From: Parus major
Lineage: Eukaryota; Chordata; Aves; Passeriformes; Paridae
Direction: 5' to 3'
NCBI RefSeq assembly: GCF_001522545.3
Contig: NC_031769.1
Location: forward strand, 70,821,814-70,885,813
Length of the DNA: 64,000 nt
A model generated the notes under the pieces. That model was given only the letters and a program-made list of their open reading frames with translations. It had not been told where the DNA came from and did not search any database. The translations under genes and the position numbers were made by a program. How positions within the stretch are numbered: position 1 is the stretch's first letter; each line of letters begins with the position of its first letter. This document shows positions 34,561-45,900 of this stretch, piece by piece.

Positions 34561-37500
34561 ACTCTGCTGGCATCAAAGCAGTTCGCCTCAGCAACTGAGA
34601 CATAGATACTACGAAATAAAGGTTTATTCACAGCCAGATAACATGTTTTTTCTGAGGTGGGAAAACTTAACAGAATGTAACCCTTTACCTTAGTAATCAC
34701 TTTGGCAAATTTATGCCTTGAGTAACTGCTTCACTGAAATATCTCTAACCATTGCTGTCCACAGCTAGACCTATACCTTGTAGATCATTACTTTTTTCTT
34801 CTTTTTAAATATGCATCTGTAATCAAAACATACAATTGCTGTAGCCCTGCTTTGCAGAATCTCAGTTATTACAACAGCAAAGCCAATTAATGTAGACATT
34901 TTGCCATCTAAATAGAGATGTCTGAAGTACAGGCCAATACAGGTTACACAGGAATGACAAAGGATAACAAAATTCCTAAAAAACATGCTTTTGTTCAGCT
35001 TCTGTGTAATTAGAGAAGGTACAGTGGTAGCACAAGATTGCAAATGTAGCTGCTGAAGTTGTTTAAGGAAAAGCAGCCTTCTTGCTGTTCATTCTATAGG
35101 ATGGCTAAAATCTATGGGCTGTGGCTCAGAGGGTTTGAGAGCTGTTCCATGAAGAAGGTGACAATGCCATTTCTGCCATCACCTTCAACCTTAGCTTGGA
35201 ACCGCATGAGTCTGCCTTCCTCTTTCAGTCTGACATCTGCCAGAACTTTAACTGAACTGTTTGGTTGACTTAGAGTCTGATAGAGAGCTGCTCTGTGTTG
35301 CCAGGTGGCTTTATTGTCATTTCAGAAGCTGTAACAAGTCAGTGCAAGAGAGGGAAGAGCAATGTGATTTGTGATCAGACAGAAAGCTAAGGCAATGGCT
35401 ACAGCTCTTCTAGAATGAAAAATCAGTTTAGCCCAAATTTTAAGAGGGTTCTAAAATTCTAAAGAGCATTTACAGTTTCCTGTTAGAACAACAGGAAAAT
35501 ATTTTTCAAAACAAAAGCATAACATCCCTGCAAAAAAACCCCAAAATACTAACACAGGAAAAAAAACCCAAACACCAAAAAACCCCAAACCAACAAAACC
35601 AAACCTACCAACCAACCAACCAAAAACCCAAACACACAAAACCCCCCAAGCAACCAACCCCCAAAATGTAGTTTGCTTTAGTTGTAAAACTAGCTATCCC
35701 CAAGCATTTTAGAGGAAACAGAAGTGCAAGAGAGTGTGATATTTTAAAGTAAGTAATCTATGTTGTGAAGACTTATGATTTCACAGAGTACTGAACAATC
35801 ACAGTACTATGCACAGGGCACAAGGGTATTATTAATGGCTAAACTTCTGTTGTCACCTATGTCATTGTTCTTTCCCATCTTTTTATTATCTTTCTGTAAC
35901 TGAAAAATCACAGTACACATGATCTTTTCTTCTGCACAATGAGAAGGGGAAACCTGAATAACAAGACAGAGTTACTTTCTCCCTTTGCATTTCTATACAA
36001 AAACTCTATGACTTCTCCATAGATATCTCTAGTTTTGTCATACCTGTTATTTGTTTGTGAAAGACAGCTCAACTACTTTTTGTTTTATGGCAGTGACTTC
36101 AGGCATTTTTGGTTATATCAGGACTGACAAAGATCATTTAAAAAATTCCTCTAAATATCCTCTGGTGTGCTGCAATCCATGAAAAACCAATACATAAATC
36201 TTATGGGACAGTCACTATCAAACCTTATAGTTCATTTTTAAATATCATCAAGGAAATAAAAATAAAACATGTAAAATTTTTGAGAGATTGAATACTTTTA
36301 TAAATTTTGAAAGTGCTTTGTTATAAAACTCATCTTCACAATACTGGAGACAATTTTCATTTGTTTTATTTCTATACCTTTGTAAGAGTATTGCTGTGTA
36401 ATGAATGCCATGACTGAAAAGCAAAAATAGGCAATTCTTCCTACTGTGAACACCCCAGAGGTTACACAAAGTAAGAAACCGTGCTAGAGACAGAGTCTAT
36501 AAAACCAGCCCATAGACACTCCATCCTGTTTACACACAATAGTTTTTTTTTTGATTGTCAATGTCTCTAGTTGAAACATTTTGTTTACAAGTAATGAGTA
36601 TTTTGTAGACTTCATTCTGAGAACATTCTTTGCCCCACAGCAATCACTGATGATAGTTATGTAGCAGTTGAAGCAAATATGCACCTGATATAGCCAGTTA
36701 GAATTGTTTTTAAGATATCAAAAGAAAAATAAAGTGTTAACCTTTCTCTCTTCCATGTCAGGCAATGCAGTGCACTTTAGATTTGGTTTTTAATCTTCTT
36801 GCTTATTTCAGTAGATTTCCTCTGAAAGTTGAATTCCATCTACAGTTACTCAGTTTTCATCTAAATAGTCATCTTGAAATTTAACGTGAAATGAGAGTAT
36901 AAAGATCTTCATAGCAAGTTGAAAACCAACAAGTGCTCTTTTACATTTTGATCTCAAGTCTGGAACAAAGCATTCAGATCCCAACCTGACAAATGCTAAC
37001 TTTTGAAATGAAGGTTATGGGCATTATTTATTGTATTGTGGAAATAAGCCCTAGGTTTAAATCAAGGCATTGAAAAGAACAGGTGCTGACCTAGATTATA
37101 AGAGGAATATTGAAAATAAATATATTTAAGTAAAATGTGACAATTTTTATGAATCATAACAAGCAAAATGCCAATCATTACAATGTAACAAGCAAGATGC
37201 AGACTTCTTGAAGACACTATAGTGGCAACTGTTGATTTTTTGTTATTTGACATTTTCAGTAATGACCTGGAAGAGCAAATAAGCAACATTTTTAGCTAGT
37301 ACTTTGTCAAGTGATAGAGATAGTGATAAAAGTCAAGGAATATTATGAAGGTATGTTGTGAATGAGCAAGAAAATTACAATGACAGCCAACTGGTAAAAT
37401 TTTCCACATTTGTAAGGGTTAGAAGTAGATGACTAGAAGATTCCAGCAATAATGCAGTTCAAGGTAGCAGTAGACATTTTGTAAAGAAGGTTTCACCTAT

Positions 37501-39643
37501 GTGGAAAGAAATTGGAAGTTTTTATTTTTTGTCTTTGTGTGCATGATAATAAGTCTATTTATGTGTCTTTGATATGAACGTACATATACTACTTGTTTTC
37601 TTACATTTTTCTTTAAAAGACAGGTGTTGACAGATAAGAATTTAAATGTAATTACAGCAGATTATATAATAAGGAAGGGGTGGAATTATTTGTTGATTGG
37701 CTGAGCAATGCCTACAGGCAGTAGAGAGCATAACAATAGATGTGTGGGAAAAATGAAAGAAAACAATTAGAACAGCACTTTTTAAAATATGATAACCAAG
37801 AGAAATGGCTGTAGGGAGCAAAGCACTGGCTCAATGAGAGACACATTCTTCTGAGTCTGGAAGAAGTTTTACAGCAACATATTTTCTTAAAGAGAAGTGG
37901 TGGATTCATTTGACCCCAAGAAACCCAAAATGTGTCATTGAAAAAAACCCACACCTGCATTAGAATCATGGAATATACTATTTTTCTTTGAATCCCTGAT
38001 TTTTTTGATTTACATCTGTTTCCATAAGTGGCTGTACCATTTTCTTCACTTACAAATTTAGTTAGTATGATGTATGAATGTGTATTGTTAAATGAAAAGC
38101 ATAAAACATCTTTAAAAAAAAAACCATATTTTTTTTTAAACAGAAACTTCTGCTAGTCATATCCTATCCACAATAAATCAGTGATGGAGATGATCATAAT
38201 TGTCATTACAGTGAGCATTTAAAAACTTCAGATATTTTCAAAGGGCAAATAAGAATACATTTCTTTAGCACTAAAGGGGCAATTCAAAGTGTTTGGGATA
38301 TTTGTATAAAGTATTTTAATACTGTCCATCTTGAAGGTCACTGGGGAAGAAAATGGGATTCCATTAACTAAACTGTAATAAAACTAAAATGTAATGATAA
38401 TGCATGTCGAAGCTGATCCTTAAACTCTTGTTATCTTAGGTCCCTAATTATCTATTTGTACACTAGAATTCTACAAATTGCATTTCTTGATGCTATTAAT
38501 ACAGCTAAAGTGATGCATCTACTTCTGGAATGGAGACAATTTGTTTGGTTCACAGTTTCTTCAAGACTAGTAATTATTTTCCTCTGAAAAACAATTATAG
38601 TTCTAGGAAAAAAAAAGTAGGTGTGATTGATGGACCTGTAACAACATTCTGAAGCCGTAGGCCATTCAGTATTGTGCAGAATTCACCCAAACTACCAGGT
38701 CCATTGCATTTCCTGGAAGAACATGGAAAATTGTAATGAACGTGGACAGAATGACAGAATACTTCACTGTGAGTGTACTCACAAAACAGGCTGTGTGCTT
38801 GAATGTACCACCAATGAGAAAAAGTTTTTATGCATGGTAAGTAAAGACAGGAAACTGCATCCATTGAGGAATAGAGATGTATAATGACAGAGAAGAGATG
38901 AAAAGTCCTAGAATAAAACCTTGGCATGTAATGAGGAAATTAATACCCTTTTACAGGGAAGGAGCAGTTTGACTGATTCGGACAGAACTTCCTAGAATGT
39001 TTCATTAACTATGTAAACCCAGTGATCCTCAGCCACAAGTGCTTGTCCCCATTCTGTCCTCTGTGTTTTGCACAGCTGCAGGAAAAGAAGAAAGGAACTG
39101 ATCAAGCTGAGAAAACAATCTTCCTTTTTTCCTTGTTCTTCCTGATGACAAGTAGGATAACTTTTTTTTCTCCAGTAAACAGTATATTAACTGAAAAAAT
39201 AAAGTTATTAAAGACTACAAAAACACACAAGCCTTAGGTCTCAGAAAAAAAAAAAAAAAAGTTGATTTTTTCCTTTCAACTTTTTGTAAGTTTCACTTTA
39301 AAATACAGGAGTATAGCTATGTTTAGAGCTGATATCCTTCAAGCAAATTACTTAAATAACTTAGGTAAAATGAAAAAAACCCATTTTTTGAAGTTAGCAA
39401 ACAAAGTGTTCCATTGAAAAGCAAATAAAATAGTTTGGTTAACTAAAAAATATTTATGACTTTTCTTCACTGAAGAAAAAAATCTGAACAAAACCGAAAT
39501 CACTTCTCTATTTTTCCCTTTGGTGTTCTTTTTTTCCCTTAAAATCCTAAGAACTGTATTAGATGTCTTTCAGTTGAACTGTAACACCTGCACAGAGAGC
39601 ATTCTAAAAATACTGTTCCCTTTTAAAGAAGTCAAGTAATTGA
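34561..39643. other. AT-rich DNA with no recognisable gene
   Basis: No exon was recognised. It begins with two AATAAA-like signals on the minus strand (34615-34640), which may belong to an unrecognised insertion. It includes the A/C-only tract at 35531-35667. The remaining frames are short and without motifs. Confidence 0.6.
35531..35667 (+). repeat. A/C-only low-complexity tract
   Basis: About 137 bases contain almost only A and C on the plus strand, with units such as CCAAA, CCAA and AAAACCCC. The minus-strand frame at 35451-35657 (Gly/Val/Phe/Trp-rich) is a by-product of this composition. Confidence 0.9.
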
Positions 39644-39761
39644 ATTTTCAGTGATCTAAGAGAATTGGTAATACTTTGAACTTCTCAGGATTAGAGTGAT
39701 TTGCTCATTCTTTGTGTAAGACAATTCTGTTTTTTCAGTTCACACGTTTTACAAATAAAGT
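39644..39761 (+). repeat. 118-bp direct repeat, copy 1
   Basis: This is identical to 40082-40199 at all but two positions (CAGTGA/CACTGA near the start; TTAGAGTG/TTAGAATG in the middle). It ends in ACAAATAAAGT. It is probably the source copy because the other is bracketed by its own short direct repeats. No transposon family was recognised. Confidence 0.95.
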
Positions 39762-40044
39762 GAAGGCATTGGCTTCATTGATCAAATCTGTTCAGAGTAG
39801 TCCTTACTAATACAAGTTTTGATTAATCTTCAACTGTAGATTTTACCTAAAGAAATACTGTTCTTTGTTAAAAAAAAACAAAACAAATATGAAAAATTGC
39901 ATAGTCACAATGGTGTGACTGAAAACACACATAATGTAATGCCTTGAAATTTTACCACTCAAAGCATTATATAATTTCAGTTCTTTGCTTGTGAACTTTC
40001 TATGCTACAAAGAAAATGTTCTGTGAGGAACAAAAATATTTTGA
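39762..40044. other. Spacer between the two 118-bp repeats
   Basis: This is AT-rich unique sequence with no recognised feature; it includes a run of A followed by CAAAACAAA at about 39870-39888. Confidence 0.6.
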
Positions 40045-40228
40045 AATATGTAATAAGCTTTATATAATAATATGTAATATTATTTTCACTGATCTAAGAG
40101 AATTGGTAATACTTTGAACTTCTCAGGATTAGAATGATTTGCTCATTCTTTGTGTAAGACAATTCTGTTTTTTCAGTTCACACGTTTTACAAATAAAGTA
40201 TATTACATCAATATGTAATAAGCTTTAT
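40045..40228 (+). repeat. 118-bp direct repeat, copy 2, bracketed by 19-bp repeats
   Basis: The 118-bp copy (40082-40199) lies between two identical 19-mers, AATATGTAATAAGCTTTAT, at 40045-40063 and 40210-40228. Between each 19-mer and the copy are short AT-rich fillers (ataataatatgtaat and attacatc). The near-perfect identity with 39644-39761 implies a recent event. The arrangement fits a templated, strand-switching repair insertion or a patch with a target-site-like duplication. Confidence 0.9.
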
Positions 40229-40956
40229 GCATGAATTTGTCATGGACAGAGTAAAGTGTCATGGATGCTAGTAAAGTTTATTGAAAAAATTCAATGCATG
40301 CTCTTAAGCCCTGGGACTTGCTATGAAGCCAGATCTTTCTTGCAAGCCTTGAAACTGTCTCTGAATGTACTTATTAGTTAGGTTTTGAAGGGTTAAGCCT
40401 CTGAAAAGTTTGTGGTATTTTTTTAATACTGCTGTTACTTCTCATGAGTTGTTGAGAAAATACTGAGAGTTCCACAACTTATGGTGTAGTTTTGGAAAGA
40501 CAAGAGCGTTTCTTTGGATTTCAGACACAAAAATAATGTGAGGTTCTTAACAGGAACTTGAATTAAAACCTTTTTTTATGAAGTCTGGGGTGATGAGTGC
40601 TTAGCTGCTACACTGATAATTCTGACTTATGAACATGCTTGGAATGCAAGGAGCGGGATGTACTTTAGTTCTCTACTCCCCCAAGACACTCCTAGGCAGC
40701 TAAAACAAACTACATAAGTAAAGTTCATTGCTTTCAGAAAAGAGATCAGACATTCTGTTTTTTCAGATCAAGCCCTGCATACTTCACCTCAGATAAATAT
40801 AATTTATATTTATGCATTACCTTTAAAATAAAAATCACTAAATTTCCATTTAGAAATAATTTTAACTGGCACTGAACTGCTATATTTTTTTCAATATATA
40901 ACTGCAAAATAGATCTATTATTCTACCTGGAGACCCTCATGCTAAAGTTTATACAT

Positions 40957-40990
<34 letters not shown>

Positions 40991-42339
40991 GTCATTTTAT
41001 CTAAAGATTCAAGGCAGATTGTGACTGTGACAGTGTCAGTGCTGTAAACATTCCATTATGTGTACACACCCTAAAAAGCCTTTTGATTTGTGTGTACAGA
41101 AAAACAGATTTATTGGGATAGTGAAGTAACAGTAAGCAATGAGGTTTACTGTAGTTTGCACAGGTTTTCACTTTCTCATGACTGCCTGAAGTAAGCAATC
41201 ATGTTATCCAGAAAAGATCAGAAAATAATTCTGTCATAATTTATAGGCAGAAAGTTGGGAACTTTCTTTACAGTAAAGACTACGAAGCACCAAGATGACT
41301 GCTTCAGAGGTATCAGAAAAATGTCATACTATCACTTATAATAACTCATAGAGTATTTGTCTCAGCGAGGTTGTAGGTGTCTTCTTTCTTAAAAAGTAAC
41401 TCAGAGCTCTCCACATATCAATATTTCCTGTTGAGAAGGCAATTAAAACTCAGTTGAAATGTCCAGTTTTCATCTCAAAGGTTAGTGATGCTTTGAGCCA
41501 CAGTGTAGCTATATTTCTGAGAGAAATTCATTATTACGCAGCTGATAGGGAAATACTTTACTGTTTCCTATTGTCAAGGCATTAATGAAAGTGCTGTTTT
41601 AAATATAGATAATTGTTCAATACTTGCAGCAGCTAATGCAAATGTAGATGTTGGAAGATACCATTCTGTCTAGAAAGTAGTGAAATCTAGACTATTTTAT
41701 TTCTGCTTTATGATCAATTTAATTCATAGTTCCAAATTTTTGAAAGCACATGACAAGGGGTTACCATTTTGTATAGAATATTGCTTGATAATAGTTCTCA
41801 ATTGTATTTCCATGTAAGAGAGGAATTTCAGAACATATTTCATCCCCTCAAATTCAAATTGATGTAATTGCATAGCAGTCCAAATGCACACTGAAAACAC
41901 ATAGATATATAAAAGAAAGATGATGTTTACTTTAAAGACTTCAAGCTTTCTTCCACTACTGTCATGTTTTTTCATATATTTCACCTGGAAGGGTACTCAT
42001 TCAGTATGATTACTCACTAGATACTAGACCTAATGTCTCCAAAGACTTTTGAGACAAACATTTAGGACTGTAGAACTTTTATCAGCTTTGGATGAAAGAG
42101 AATCTGTTTTACAGAGAATGCTAACACAGCACTGAGCTAAAGCAGGGCTAAAAACAAGATCAGAATATTGTCTTTATTGCTTGAGATTTTCTGAAACAAA
42201 CTGAAACAAACTTGGTTCAAAGCATTTTATATCTTGATGCATAAGTTGCTTTGGAAGGGGCTGGTGGTGGTGTTTGTGTGAAATGTGTATAATCTCAAAT
42301 AGAGCATAGTCCAAATAGAGCAAATAGCTCCCAAAGGGA
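40229..42339. other. AT-rich DNA with no recognisable gene
   Basis: No coding feature was recognised. It contains the (TA)n run at 40965-40990. The frame at 41724-41984 (minus) is hydrophobic in its middle but has no family match that I can name and is treated as chance. Confidence 0.6.
40965..40990. repeat. (TA)n microsatellite
   Basis: About 13 TA units follow a short TGTG start. Its length is likely to vary between individuals. Confidence 0.95.
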
Positions 42340-42391
42340 AGGGGATCCAGGAGTCTATCGTGGTACCACCAGCAGCATCATGGTGTCACCA

Positions 42392-42960
42392 CAAGGGTCC
42401 CGTTTTGCCCCGCCTGAGCAAGACAGAAAGGTCCATAGGGACAAGATAGGATCTGGGACAAGACAGAAAACTGAGCCAGGGAGTCGAGTTTAGATCTGCA
42501 AACAGCAGCCAGGGTTAACCACTGATCAGCTGTGATCAGCTGGCAAATCCAGAGTAATGAGGTGCTCAGCCTGCAGAATGGGGTCTGGATCAGCAAGGTA
42601 GATAGGCACAAGACTGACTGTGGTGCAAAGAGGGAGCAAGGGTGGGAGCCTTAGCTTGAAAACAGTTTCTGAAAGAAGGCAGGGTGGATTCATTAAGTGC
42701 TCCAACTTCATTAAGAGCAGCTTTATTCATGGTCACTGCCTGTGCTTTTTATAAATTGACCCTAATCCAAACCATCAAGAATGGGGAGATGAGCTCAGAT
42801 GAACTCTAACAGAACAAAACTGTTGACTTCAGGTCTCCCTGGAGTCTGAAATTGGAACTATTTTAAAAAGAGGCCTGATAAATCATCACAGGAGTCCAAG
42901 GCCTAGCTTCAGGAGTAAGATGGAAAGGGGGATCTCACTGAGGCAGAAATACCTCTCTCA
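42392..42960 (-). mobile_element. Possible degenerate LTR (minus strand)
   Basis: Read on the minus strand, the segment has TATAAAAAGC (about 42745-42755) followed about 20 bases later by AATAAAGC (about 42724-42731), the promoter and poly(A) pairing seen in many short LTRs. A TGGTGAC-started sequence (42382-42391, read on the minus strand) sits where a primer-binding site would be; its first 7 bases match the start of the tRNA-Trp-type site used by some avian retroviruses, but later bases do not. The edge does not end in CA, and no flanking duplication or viral gene was seen. It may equally be unrelated GC-richer sequence. Confidence 0.35.
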
Positions 42961-45900
42961 GTTAAAGTTTCTTCTCTTCCGCTTCTGGAAAAAATAAAGA
43001 TTTAAAATGCATGTCTTTGTATCTTATATTTTGCATTGTCAGTGAGCTAAGTATATATTAGTGAGTAATTCTCTAATATTGTAAGTAGTGGTGTGGGCAC
43101 TGGAGTTTTTTTTCTTTCCCTGGTTTTTGGTTTGGCTTTTTTTGTTGTTGTTTTGTTTTGGTTTGTTTTTTTTTGTTTGTGATATTTTTGGTTGGTTTAT
43201 TCTGGTTTTTTTCTTGTCAAGAAAGTCACAGTATGAAAATCAGGTTTACTGCTTTAATGCAGTTTTGAGTGCTGGAAGATTGATGCTCTTTTATCCATAT
43301 AGTTTCTCTTCATTAATCTAAATAAACAAGACTGGAGTTTATAAAGAAATGGTTCAGTGTAAGATAATAAATACTTCAGTCCATGTTTGTTTCTTGCCCA
43401 AACTGAAGTTAGCCCTGCAGGAAAGAGCCCTGTATAAGAAAGGGATAATTCAGAAAACAACATTATCACTTTTTACATACCCTGTGATGAACCTATGCAC
43501 TAAAACAACTTAGCTGCATGTTTGGACCTTTCTGTTAGGCTACTTTGATTTTTAATTATGTTTAAAATATTAATCTCAATGAAACTGATTTTATCTTGCT
43601 TGAGTGAAAAGCAGAGGAAGCACTGGTAGAAGGAAAGGCAGCTAGAGGGCATCAGAGGTCCCTTATTAAACTTGATGGCACTAATGTGTACTCTCCCAGG
43701 AGTACAATTAAAGCTAAAGTGAGATGGTGGCACACTATATACTTTAGCAAAGAATTGGTTGATAGGCAAGAAATCATTTCAGCAAAGTAATGAGAAAACT
43801 GTTCCTCTGAGATGTGCTGTGGAACTAACGTGCATAATTTTTTCTCAGTCTCAGAAATTCTGCAATACTAATAGACCATAGAGGAAAAGAAAATCATTAA
43901 GCAACCAGAAATGAATTCTTGCCTATTTTGCAACATGATGAACAGAAAATAATCCTCTTTAACTGTGCCATATTTGTTTTATTACACTGATAGTCTTATT
44001 AGTATGCTGAACAGTCTTAAATAATGTTATTTCATACTCAATTTATTGTGACATAGTGAATTCTAGGTTTTTTTAGTCCAGTTATAAAATCAAACAAAAT
44101 TGTGTTGGAAATATTTTGATTAACATTAATACTCCCCTACAGGTGTTAAAACTTTTTTTTATCTGAAGAGTTTATGTGTAAAACAACCCAAACTGGGTCA
44201 CGTTTTTTTTTATGCAGACAAATTATTTAAAAAAATAATACTAAGAAATCAACCATGGTACAGATATCCCTCACTTTCTCCTCCCCTTGTTTCCCACCTT
44301 TAAATGTTTGATTATAGGTTTTTTTATAGATCTGTGTATGTATTCATGCATAAATTTATACTAAAAATAAAATGCACCAATTATTATATTATAAATTAAT
44401 ATATTTTAATTGATTATCTCTGTGATAAAAAATTTTTCCATAGCATTACGAAAACTGAGTCATACAACAACAGTGAAATAGTGCTTATTTTTAATGTTTA
44501 TATTGGACTTAATTCAAATTTACACCATAAAATTACCTGATGAAAGTTTCTTTCAGTCCATCCCTGTCAGAAAAGCTTGGGGACTCTAAATGGGGGTATG
44601 CTTTTGGATTATTTCATGACAACTTTATGAAACAGACAATTCTTCTGATTAACCTAAAATTTTCATGACCCATTCTCTTTTAAATTTTTTAAGGAACATT
44701 GAGGTGTCACTAGGGAAAGTGCTGGAACTCATGCTGACTATCTCTTCTCCCAGTCCCTTCCTTTCTTGGTCCAGGGGAACTACACATTTTCAGCGTAAGC
44801 AAAATATCATGTTGAAAGAAGCCTGACACTTTTCCACAGACCTGGTCAGCTTTCAGTGAAGTTGAATCACAGTGAGACAGCAGTACACCTAAATTGAGGT
44901 TTCAGAAGTGTGAACATGAGGTGTCTCATGTTCAGCATTAGCTATGCACTCATTTGCATATTTCTAATAGATGGTAGCACTAGACACAGCAAAGTAAGGA
45001 GTTCTGCCAAGGTGAGTAGAACACTGGGCTGGTTTGTGATATGCAGAGAGCATCATCGTGTGAAGATCTGGTTGGAATTATGCACAGAATCAACAAATTT
45101 GTTCCAGATATAAGGAAAGCAGAAAATTGGTTATGCTTAATGTTTCAGTGGCATTCAGGTGAGCTTTTCAGAAACTGTGTGTGCGTATAAATATTTGTAT
45201 CCTATTATTTCTGAAAGACAAGGGGATAGTTAGTCCCTTTTGTCCTTATGTTTTGCAAACAGAGAATTAAGTGTTTGCACATTTCATGAGAGAACTTGTT
45301 TTCAGAATCCAAATAATCTCAAGGGATTCTTCTCTGTGTAAGAGTTGTCACACTCTCTGAAAACAGTGATAGAATTGGAAGAAAAAGGCAAATATTTTAC
45401 TGGGTGGGGGCTGAGCCTTTTTCCCAATGTTTAAATCCTAGCAGAATAACAACTGAAAGCTTCCACATTTCTCACGGCAGCAATATTAGTTGTCAATACA
45501 CGAAGAAACTCTGTTTGGAAAGTTCAGTTGCTTCTAAAAGAAGGAATTCCCATTACTCTTTGCAATCAGGTTAAAAAAAAACCCAAAAACCTAACATTTC
45601 TGGTCACTTCTAGCCATTTTTATGAAACCCACAAGAGTCTCCAAGGAGCAGCCAGGCTTCAGTATCTGTGGCCCTCAGGGGACCTTCAGTATTAGAATTG
45701 TCATAATGGCCCTGGCCTCAGAAAAGGTTAATCAAAATATTTCCAAATAATTTTGCTTTTTCAACCAAAATTTTTAGCTTCATCAAAATAAATTGCTCTT
45801 AGCAACTTGATAGTATTAATGAAGTATGAATAGGGAATGATTCTCAGAGAAAGGGAAGGGGAGTAACAAGCAGGAAGAAAGGCTGAAAGGTGTCAGTAAA

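Noticed and set aside
33947..34598. Plus-strand frames over the CR1 5' half
   Set aside because: The coding signal is on the minus strand (CR1 ORF1); the plus frames are shadows.
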